Shown: in pieces, positions 57,303 to 64,000 of the stretch
Position numbering within the stretch: position 1 is the stretch's first letter
Layout: every line of letters starts with the position of its first letter
DNA from: Falsihalocynthiibacter arcticus
Lineage (GTDB): Bacteria; Pseudomonadota; Alphaproteobacteria; Rhodobacterales; Rhodobacteraceae
NCBI RefSeq assembly: GCF_000812665.2
Contig: NZ_CP014327.1
Span: 1,087,001-1,151,000 of the forward strand
DNA length: 64,000 nucleotides
Direction: 5' to 3'
Translations under genes and position numbers: made by a program
The notes under the pieces: model-generated
What the model was told of the DNA's origin: nothing
Database searches by the model: none
Seen by the model: only the letters and a program-made list of their open reading frames with translations

Positions 57303-58400
57303 ATGCCAAAGCAACTCACAGTGCTGGGAATCGAAAGCAGCTGCGATGATACCGCCGCGGCAATTGTACGCCACGAAGTTGGCAGCGCCCCACAGATTTT
57401 GTCGCAAGTAGTGGTCGGACAGGCCGACCTTCACAAGGATTTTGGTGGTGTGGTCCCCGAGATCGCCGCACGTGCGCATGTAGAAAAGCTCGATTACTGC
57501 GTCCAAGATGTCATGAGCCTTGCAGGTCTCAGCTTTTCTGACCTTGACGCAATTGCCGTAACATCCGGCCCCGGTCTCATTGGCGGTGTCATTTCGGGCG
57601 TCATGTGCGCCAAAGGAATCGCAGTAGCAGCGGGCTTGCCGCTGATTGGTGTCAACCATCTTGCGGGGCACGCCTTGACCCCCCGCCTGACGGATTCCCT
57701 CGATTTCCCTTATCTCATGCTGCTGGTCTCGGGAGGGCATTGCCAATTTTTGATCGTTCGCAGCGAAAACGAATTTACCCGCCTAGGGGGCACCATCGAC
57801 GACGCCCCCGGTGAAGCCTTTGACAAAATCGCGCGGATTTTGGCGCTACCGCAACCCGGTGGTCCGAACATCGAGAAATGTGCGCTTTCCGGTGATCCGG
57901 CGCGTTTTCGTTTTCCGCGCCCGCTTCTTGATCGACCGGGATGCGACATGTCGTTCTCTGGGTTGAAAACAGCGGTTCTCCGCGCCCGCGATTCCGTGGT
58001 TGCCGACAAAGGCGGGCTTACCAAGAAAGATCAAGCCGACCTGAGCGCGGGTTTTCAACAGGCGGTCACGGCGGTGTTGATAGAGAAAACACGCCGTGCC
58101 CTTACAGTTTACCTGTCTGAAAACCCAAGCGTGCCCGCCTTTGCTGTTGCGGGAGGCGTTTCGGCCAATATGGAAATTCGAGCCGCATTGGAGACTGTTT
58201 CTGCGGAAAACGGTGCGCGATTCATCGCGCCTCCGCTTGCCCTATGCACGGATAACGCCGCGATGATCGCTTGGACCGGGCTTGAGAGATTTCGGGCAGG
58301 TCACGAGGATGATATGACACTAGCCGCTCGCCCTCGATGGCCACTCGACACCAAAAGTGGTTCAATGCTTGGGTCTGGTAAAAAAGGGGCCAAAGCGTGA
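57303..58400 (+). CDS. tsaD: tRNA threonylcarbamoyladenosine transferase TsaD
   Basis: A 365-residue ASKHA protein that forms t6A at position 37 of ANN-decoding tRNAs. [16 protein letters not shown] at the N-terminus, the metal histidines in NHLAGH (about 118-122), [13 protein letters not shown] and [15 protein letters not shown] are the conserved blocks. It is complete and overlaps gpsA by 4 bases. Confidence 0.95.
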   Translation: MPKQLTVLGIESSCDDTAAAIVRHEVGSAPQILSQVVVGQADLHKDFGGVVPEIAARAHVEKLDYCVQDVMSLAGLSFSDLDAIAVTSGPGLIGGVISGVMCAKGIAVAAGLPLIGVNHLAGHALTPRLTDSLDFPYLMLLVSGGHCQFLIVRSENEFTRLGGTIDDAPGEAFDKIARILALPQPGGPNIEKCALSGDPARFRFPRPLLDRPGCDMSFSGLKTAVLRARDSVVADKGGLTKKDQADLSAGFQQAVTAVLIEKTRRALTVYLSENPSVPAFAVAGGVSANMEIRAALETVSAENGARFIAPPLALCTDNAAMIAWTGLERFRAGHEDDMTLAARPRWPLDTKSGSMLGSGKKGAKA

Positions 58401-59359
58401 GTATTTCTGTTTTGGGGGCTGGCGCCTTTGGCACGGCGTTAGCGATTACATTGTCGAATGCGCGCACCGACGTTACGCTGTGGGCGCGTGATGAAGTCGC
58501 AGTGAAGACAATGCAAACGACACGGATGAACGCCGCGCGCCTTCCGAAGGCCCGTTTTCCCAAAACCTTGACCGTGTCATCCGACCTAGAGGCGGCATGC
58601 CAAGCGGAAACCATTCTTCTCGTCATCCCAACCCAAAAACTCGCCGCCTTCCTTCATTCGCATGCGACATTGTTGGATGTAAAAACGCTGGTTGCATGCT
58701 GTAAGGGCGTAGACCTCGCAACGGGTTTAGGTCCGGTGCAAACCATTGCGTCAACAATCCCATCGGCTCAGGCCTGTATTTTGACGGGGCCGAGTTTTGC
58801 AGTAGATATCGCCGCGGGCCTCCCGACCGCCCTCACATTGGCTGGCCCCAAAAACTGTTTGGAACCGCTACAGGAAATGCTTTCGACACCCGCCCTGCGG
58901 CTCTATTGGACAACCGATACAGTTGGCGCTGAACTCGGTGGAGCCCTTAAAAACGTCATTGCAATCGCGAGTGGCGCGGCCATTGGAGCCGGTTTCGGAG
59001 AAAGCGCCCGCGCTGCCGTTATGACTCGGGGGTATGCCGAAATTCAGCGCCTCGCGATTGCCCTTGGTGCCAAGCCGAAAACCCTTGCAGGCCTTTCCGG
59101 CTTCGGGGATTTGGCGCTTACCTGCACATCCGCAAGAAGTCGGAATTTTAGTTTTGGGTTTGCCTTGGGGGCAAAAACGGAATTTGATTCTGGTTTGACG
59201 GTTGAGGGCGCAAAAACCGCCGAAGCTGTCTCTAATCTGGCCAAAAAACATGGTATCGATATGCCCATCACAAATGCAGTGGCCGCAATTTTGGCTCAAC
59301 GTCTAACAGTTTCCCAAGCGATGGAAGCCCTCATCGCGCGCCCTTTAAAGGAGGAATAA
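58397..59359 (+). CDS. gpsA: NAD(P)H-dependent glycerol-3-phosphate dehydrogenase
   Basis: A 320-residue enzyme that reduces dihydroxyacetone phosphate for phospholipid synthesis. The dinucleotide motif [13 protein letters not shown] is at about 4-16, and [32 protein letters not shown] contains the catalytic lysine (GALKN). It overlaps tsaD by 4 bases and is followed by the YciI gene. Confidence 0.95.
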   Translation: MSISVLGAGAFGTALAITLSNARTDVTLWARDEVAVKTMQTTRMNAARLPKARFPKTLTVSSDLEAACQAETILLVIPTQKLAAFLHSHATLLDVKTLVACCKGVDLATGLGPVQTIASTIPSAQACILTGPSFAVDIAAGLPTALTLAGPKNCLEPLQEMLSTPALRLYWTTDTVGAELGGALKNVIAIASGAAIGAGFGESARAAVMTRGYAEIQRLAIALGAKPKTLAGLSGFGDLALTCTSARSRNFSFGFALGAKTEFDSGLTVEGAKTAEAVSNLAKKHGIDMPITNAVAAILAQRLTVSQAMEALIARPLKEE

Positions 59360-59360
59360 C

Positions 59361-59630
59361 ATGTTCGTAGCCCTAATCGCCAAGGATAAACTTGGCTCCC
59401 TCGACGTACGCAAAGCCAACAGAGACGCGCACGTGGCCTATCTTAAGTCCACCGGTGTCGCCCAAGCAGGTCCATTTCTGGACGAAAATGGCGACATGTG
59501 CGGCTCGCTTGTTATCCTGAATGTTGAAACCATCGCAGACGCTCAAGCATGGGCCGACCAAGACCCCTATGCCAAGGCAGGCCTGTTTCAATCTGTTGAC
59601 CTGCAACTTTGGAATCGGGTCATTGGCTAA
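59361..59630 (+). CDS. YciI family protein
   Basis: A complete 89-residue ferredoxin-like protein of the YciI family. ANRDAHVAYLKSTGVAQAGPFLDENGDMCGSLVI is the core, with the conserved histidine and aspartate pair. Members include some hydrolases and dehalogenase-like proteins, but most have no known role. It is 1 base after gpsA, and its stop overlaps the EVE gene start (TAATG). Confidence 0.88.
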   Translation: MFVALIAKDKLGSLDVRKANRDAHVAYLKSTGVAQAGPFLDENGDMCGSLVILNVETIADAQAWADQDPYAKAGLFQSVDLQLWNRVIG

Positions 59631-60049
59631 TGGCGTATTGGCTGTTCAAATCAGAGCCTAATGCTTGGAGTTGGGACGATCAGGTCGCCAAAGGCGATGT
59701 GGGCGAGGAATGGAACGGGGTGCGCAATTATCAGGCGCGCAACAATATGCGGCTGATGGAAATTGGCGACTTGGGTTTCTTTTATCACTCCCTCAAGGAA
59801 AAGGCCGTTGTTGGTATCGTTGAGGTCTGTGCCCTCGCGCATCCAGACAGCACAACCGACGATCCGCGCTGGGAATGTGTGGATATTCGCGCCGTGAGAC
59901 CTGTAGTAAAACCTGTTACCCTCGCCCTGTGCAAAGCGGACCCGCGCCTTGAAAACATGGCTTTGGTCAAGAATACGCGTCTCTCGGTTCAACCCGTAAC
60001 AGAGGCTGAATGGACTATCATCTGCGAGATGGCTGGAGTGCCTTTTTAA
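59630..60049 (+). CDS. EVE domain protein
   Basis: A 139-residue EVE/PUA-like protein. YWLFKSEPNAWSWDDQ and GVRNYQARNNMRLMEIGDLGFFYHS are characteristic; the domain binds modified bases in nucleic acids in some members. The ATG at 59630 overlaps the YciI stop, so the two are coupled. Confidence 0.9.
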   Translation: MAYWLFKSEPNAWSWDDQVAKGDVGEEWNGVRNYQARNNMRLMEIGDLGFFYHSLKEKAVVGIVEVCALAHPDSTTDDPRWECVDIRAVRPVVKPVTLALCKADPRLENMALVKNTRLSVQPVTEAEWTIICEMAGVPF

Positions 60050-60068
60050 GGTTTGCGAAGTTTTCCGA

Positions 60069-62024
60069 TTGCAATACGAAATTAAGGTTATATTGAGCGA
60101 AGAAACTGGAACTCTGACGGAATTGGACACTGCCTTGACCCATGACAACACTGCCGCAAATTCTGTTTATGCGATCGAACGCTGGGGTAAGGACCTAGTT
60201 GGCGTGCTTCCCAATGGCGATCTTGGGCTTCGCAACCCCCTCAAGCCAGACGCGCCTATGGTGAGTTTACCTGTGATTTTGCAGGACCTCGAAGAACGCG
60301 GCGTTCATGCACCCCTTTTGTTGCGTGTAAGCTCGTTTCTGGAAAGCAGTATCCGCGCACTCAACGAAAGTTTTGCCTCCGCGATCAAACGTGCTGGATA
60401 TAAAAACGAATATCGTGCGGTTTTCCCCGTCAAAGTGAACCAGCAAGCACAGGTTATCAGCCGGATTGTTGAATTCGGCAAGCCATACTCCCATGGCCTT
60501 GAAGCGGGCTCCAAGCCTGAATTGGTGATCGCCCTCGCCCAACCTCTGGCGCACGACGCGCTTATTGTTTGCAACGGTGTTAAAGACGCGGAATTCATCC
60601 GCCTTGCCATTTTGTCGCGTAAACTCGGGTTCAACACCGTGATTGTTTTGGAAAGCCCGAAGGAATTACAGACCGTTCTTGCCGTGGTTAAAGAATTGGG
60701 CGAGGAGCCACAACTTGGTGTTCGGGTGAAACTTTCCAACCGAATTTCTGGGAATTGGGCAGAGAGTTCCGGCGATCGTTCGACCTTCGGGATGCACACA
60801 GACCAACTTGTTGACGTTATTGATAGCCTCAAGGAAGCAGGCCTCATTCACTGTCTCAAATTTCAGCACAGCCATTTGGGCAGTCAAATTCCGGACGTAA
60901 ATGACGTGCGCCGCGCTACCGGCGAAGCATGCCGTTATTTCGTCGAACTCACACGCGAAGGGGCGCCCCTGACTCACCTCGATTTGGGTGGCGGACTTGG
61001 TGTTGACTATACGGGCGAGAAATCAACCAACGAGAACTCGATCAACTATTCGGTCGACGAATATTGCACGAACATTGTTGAGACCGTGTCCTATGCATTG
61101 GATGAAGCGAAAATCCCGCACCCAATTCTTGTAACCGAGAGCGGTCGGGCCGTTGTTGCGACCTCGTCGATGCTTATTTTTAACGTCCTTGAGGCCACAC
61201 TTTACGACTCTCACAACCCAACCGTACCTGCGGCTGAGGATCATCACTTTGTTTCCGACCTTGCTGCGGTTTCTGGCTATTTAGAGCCACAACGCCTTCA
61301 AGAGTGCATTAATGATTCCAGCTTTTATCGCAACGAATTGCGGGCCTTGTTTCGGCGGGGATATATTGACCTGCGCCAAATGGCGCGCGCAGAGCGCATT
61401 TACCTCCACCTCATGTCCAAAATCAAGAGCCTTGCGCCCGAAGTGGGCACGGCCCCGGATGTCGATGCTCATTTGGAGCAGTTGGCGGATATCTATCACT
61501 GTAATTTCTCACTGTTTCAATCGCTTCCTGATGTTTGGGCAATCGACCAAGTTCATCCTTTGGTGCCACTACAAATGCTCAATGTTGCCCCCGACAGACG
61601 CGCGGTTTTGTCGGATATCACGTGTGATTCCGACGGAAAAATAGACAAGTTCATCCTTGCGGACGGAATTTCGCCTTCGCTTCCCGTTCATACTCTAGAC
61701 GAAAGCAAACCCTATTACATTGGCGTCTTTTACGTCGGGGCCTATCAGGAAACTCTGGGCGATTTGCACAACCTATTTGGCGATACCAATGTGGCGACAA
61801 TCGACCTGCGCGACGACGGAAGTTTCGACCTTTTGCACGAACAGGAAGGCGACACGATTGCCGAGGTCCTGTCCTATGTCGAATACGACCCGCGCGATTG
61901 TGTCGATGCGTTCCGTGCAAGGATCGACAACGAGATTTCTCACAAGCGCCTAAATCCCAAAGACCGCAAAACACTTTTGGCGGCTTACCGCGACAGCATT
62001 AATGGCTATACTTACTATGAGTAA
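60069..62024 (+). CDS. speA: Biosynthetic arginine decarboxylase
   Basis: A 651-residue PLP enzyme that converts arginine to agmatine. The PLP lysine lies in RAVFPVKVNQQAQV; FQHSHLGSQI, LDLGGGLGVDY and ESGRAVV are the barrel motifs, and SLPDVWAIDQVHPLVPLQ is typical of the C-terminal domain. The start is uncertain: TTG at 60069 is used, but TTG at 60093 has AAGG at suitable spacing. It begins the polyamine cluster. Confidence 0.9.
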   Translation: MQYEIKVILSEETGTLTELDTALTHDNTAANSVYAIERWGKDLVGVLPNGDLGLRNPLKPDAPMVSLPVILQDLEERGVHAPLLLRVSSFLESSIRALNESFASAIKRAGYKNEYRAVFPVKVNQQAQVISRIVEFGKPYSHGLEAGSKPELVIALAQPLAHDALIVCNGVKDAEFIRLAILSRKLGFNTVIVLESPKELQTVLAVVKELGEEPQLGVRVKLSNRISGNWAESSGDRSTFGMHTDQLVDVIDSLKEAGLIHCLKFQHSHLGSQIPDVNDVRRATGEACRYFVELTREGAPLTHLDLGGGLGVDYTGEKSTNENSINYSVDEYCTNIVETVSYALDEAKIPHPILVTESGRAVVATSSMLIFNVLEATLYDSHNPTVPAAEDHHFVSDLAAVSGYLEPQRLQECINDSSFYRNELRALFRRGYIDLRQMARAERIYLHLMSKIKSLAPEVGTAPDVDAHLEQLADIYHCNFSLFQSLPDVWAIDQVHPLVPLQMLNVAPDRRAVLSDITCDSDGKIDKFILADGISPSLPVHTLDESKPYYIGVFYVGAYQETLGDLHNLFGDTNVATIDLRDDGSFDLLHEQEGDTIAEVLSYVEYDPRDCVDAFRARIDNEISHKRLNPKDRKTLLAAYRDSINGYTYYE

Positions 62025-62046
62025 CAACGAGACGAGGAGAGACGTC

Positions 62047-63252
62047 ATGGGCAAAACATTGGTAATCGGCGCGGGCGGCGTTTCGTCCGCCGCTGTGCAT
62101 AAAATGGCAATGAATTCGGATGTTTTCACCGAGATCACCTTGGCTTCACGGCGCCTTTTTAAGTGCGAGGAGATCGCGGCGGGGGTTAAATCCCGCACAG
62201 GCGTCACGATCAAGACGGCCCAAGTTGATGCAATGGATGTTCCGGCCGTTGTGGCTTTGATCCGCAAAACGGGCGCGGAATTACTGGTCAATCTTGCGCT
62301 TCCGTATCAAGATTTGGTGCTGATGGATGCCTGTCTTGAGGCAGGAATTCACTATCTGGATACCGCCAACTATGAGCCAGAGGACGAAGCCAAATTTGAG
62401 TATCACTGGCAATGGGCCTATCAGGACAAGTTTAAGGCTGCGGGTCTAACCTGCATTCTTGGCTCTGGTTTTGATCCAGGGGTGACCTCGATTTACGCCG
62501 CTTGGCTCAAGAAACACAAGTTGGATACCATTCGCCAAATCGACGTCCTTGATTGCAACGGCGGCGACAATGGCAAAGCGTTTGCCACCAATTTCAACCC
62601 CGAGATCAACATCCGAGAAGTCACCGCAGACGCGCGTCACTGGGAAAATGGCGATTGGGTGACGAGCCCCGCTATGACCCATAAAGTAACCTTTGATTTC
62701 CCAGAAGTGGGCGAGAAGAACATGTACCTCATGTATCATGAGGAACTCGAAAGCATGAAAACCCACTTCCCCGAAATCGAACGGGCGCGGTTTTGGATGA
62801 CGTTCGGCGATGCCTATATCAATCACGTGCGCGTTCTTGAGGGCATTGGCATGACGTCCATTGAGCCTATCATCCATAACGGCCAAGAAATTATCCCGCT
62901 ACAATTCCTTAAATCCGTGTTGCCAGATCCGTCCGATTTGGGCGAATTGACCAAGGGCAAAACCTGTATCGGGGATATTGCGACGGGTCTCAAAGATGGC
63001 GTGGAAAAAACCTATTATATCTACAATATCTGCGACCACGAGGAGTGTTACGCCGAAGTTGGAAGCCAAGCGGTTTCCTATACGACCGGTGTTCCAGCCA
63101 TGATCGGCGCGGCTATGGTTCTCAAGGGGATTTGGCGCGAGCCAGGCGTTTGGAATACAGAGCAGTTGGACCCAGACGCCTTTATGGACATGCTCAACGA
63201 GCAAGGCCTGCCGTGGGAAGTTCACGAACTTAGCGGCCCTGTGGAGTTCTAA
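62047..63252 (+). CDS. Carboxynorspermidine/carboxyspermidine synthase (saccharopine dehydrogenase-like)
   Basis: A 401-residue NAD(P)-dependent enzyme that condenses aspartate semialdehyde with a diamine to carboxy(nor)spermidine. LVIGAGGVSSAAVHKM is the cofactor motif; GSGFDPGVTSIYAAW, VLDCNGGDNG and EECYAEVGSQAVSYTTGVP match CANSDH. The ATG at 62047 has GAGGAGAG upstream; starts at 62002 are less likely. It lies between speA and nspC. Confidence 0.93.
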   Translation: MGKTLVIGAGGVSSAAVHKMAMNSDVFTEITLASRRLFKCEEIAAGVKSRTGVTIKTAQVDAMDVPAVVALIRKTGAELLVNLALPYQDLVLMDACLEAGIHYLDTANYEPEDEAKFEYHWQWAYQDKFKAAGLTCILGSGFDPGVTSIYAAWLKKHKLDTIRQIDVLDCNGGDNGKAFATNFNPEINIREVTADARHWENGDWVTSPAMTHKVTFDFPEVGEKNMYLMYHEELESMKTHFPEIERARFWMTFGDAYINHVRVLEGIGMTSIEPIIHNGQEIIPLQFLKSVLPDPSDLGELTKGKTCIGDIATGLKDGVEKTYYIYNICDHEECYAEVGSQAVSYTTGVPAMIGAAMVLKGIWREPGVWNTEQLDPDAFMDMLNEQGLPWEVHELSGPVEF

Positions 63253-63254
63253 AC

Positions 63255-64000
63255 ATGGCTCAAATCATGCAAACACAAGCTGGCGACGCGGGAGCCTTTT
63301 CGCATTTTGATTTGTCACGCGTTCCCAGCCCGTGTTTCGTGGTGGATGAGATCGCCATCGCACGCAATTTGGCGATTTTGGCCGAAGTTGCGGATCAATC
63401 CGGCGCGCATATTCTGTCGGCGCTCAAGGCCTTCTCGATGTTCGCCTTGGCGCCTATGGTCCGTCAATATCTGCATGGGACATGTGCCTCTGGCCTCTAT
63501 GAGGCGCGCCTAGCCCGTGAAGAATATGGTGGCGAAGTTGCGACCTATTGTGCGGGCTACAAAGAGAGCGAGTTCGCTGATATTCTCGCTCTTTCCGACC
63601 ACATAATCTTCAATTCTGCGGCACAGAAAGATCGCTTTCTGCCACAGGTTAGAGCCTTATCACGAGAGGTTTTGGTTGGATTGCGTATCAATCCGGAACA
63701 CTCAGAGGGCGAAATTCCAAAATACGACCCCTGTGCGCCAAATTCACGTTTGGGAATGCCAATTTCCCAACTGACGCCTGCATGTTTAGAGGGCGTGGAC
63801 GGACTGCATTTTCATACGCTTTGCGAACAGGGGTTCGCCCCTCTTGAACGCACATGGTCGGCAATCGAAGCGCAAGTTTTACCTTATGTTTCGCGTCTTA
63901 AATGGCTCAACTTTGGGGGCGGACATCACATCACCCGCGGCGATTATGATCGCACGTCGCTTATCCAATTCATACGTGATCTGAAGGCGAAAACGGGCCT
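63255..64000 (+). CDS. nspC: Carboxynorspermidine decarboxylase, N-terminal part (runs off right edge)
   Basis: The frame from an ATG at 63255 is open to the window end, 248 codons. RVPSPCFVVDE, the PLP lysine in ILSALKAFSMFALAP, GTCASGLYEARLARE, NPEHSEGEIPKYDPC and LNFGGGHHIT are characteristic of alanine-racemase-fold CANSDC. It removes the carboxyl group to give (nor)spermidine. It is 2 bases after the synthase gene. Confidence 0.92.
   Translation, partial: MAQIMQTQAGDAGAFSHFDLSRVPSPCFVVDEIAIARNLAILAEVADQSGAHILSALKAFSMFALAPMVRQYLHGTCASGLYEARLAREEYGGEVATYCAGYKESEFADILALSDHIIFNSAAQKDRFLPQVRALSREVLVGLRINPEHSEGEIPKYDPCAPNSRLGMPISQLTPACLEGVDGLHFHTLCEQGFAPLERTWSAIEAQVLPYVSRLKWLNFGGGHHITRGDYDRTSLIQFIRDLKAKTG

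Overview
The window looks like a chromosomal segment of a marine alphaproteobacterium of the Rhodobacteraceae (Roseobacter group). The evidence is the gene families and their order: rnhB next to ccrM, leuS-lptE-holA, hemD with a Mic60-like gene and hemY divergent from tsaD-gpsA, DUF2125, DUF3576 and DUF4170 proteins, a CenR-like regulator, a Hint-domain protein, and the carboxynorspermidine route to polyamines. The calls rest on reading translations by eye; no database search was run.

1-37.5 kb is dense core genome. In order: ftsK (5' part, minus strand) with an aminotransferase and an amidase; a UbiH-type hydroxylase; a minus-strand operon xthA, thioredoxin-TPR, LON-domain, Trm112; a Hint protein; a cenR-like regulator; ribA with an L,D-transpeptidase; a YggS protein; a porin; leuS-lptE-holA; a flavoprotein, enoyl-CoA hydratase and SDR; DUF2125; pmbA, a CysQ-like phosphatase, DUF4170, a kdtA-like gene and lpxK; a CoA-transferase, DsbA-like protein and DciA-like protein; mutY; alkB; rnhB-ccrM; and a cluster with a membrane-anchored winged-helix protein and an MscS channel.

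37.5-48.3 kb is an accessory, rearranged region. It starts with a stack of truncated insertion sequences (IS21, IS110, IS3 and IS630 remnants fused end to end). Next come a tRNA-Arg(CCT), gene-poor AT-richer DNA with only small doubtful ORFs, a hydrolase broken by a stop codon, an APC permease and an RgpF/WbsX-type polysaccharide protein. An RTX-type gene remnant split by a frameshifted IS30 and a second, full-length but broken IS630 copy complete the region. The two IS630 copies are in opposite orientation and bracket about 8 kb.

48.3-51.4 kb holds capsule genes kpsE, kpsT and ugd; the expected permease gene kpsM is not in the window. 51.7-64 kb returns to core genome: a phosphate acyltransferase with acetate kinase, the hemY-mic60-hemD block, tsaD-gpsA-yciI-EVE, and a polyamine cluster (speA, carboxynorspermidine synthase, nspC) that runs off the right edge.

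Several genes carry single-base lesions. kdtA and the mscS-like gene each appear to lack one G in a G-run. The IS30 transposase has one extra A, and one IS630 copy has a missing T and an in-frame TAG. The hydrolase has an in-frame TGA. Either the strain is losing these genes or some lesions are homopolymer errors in the assembly.
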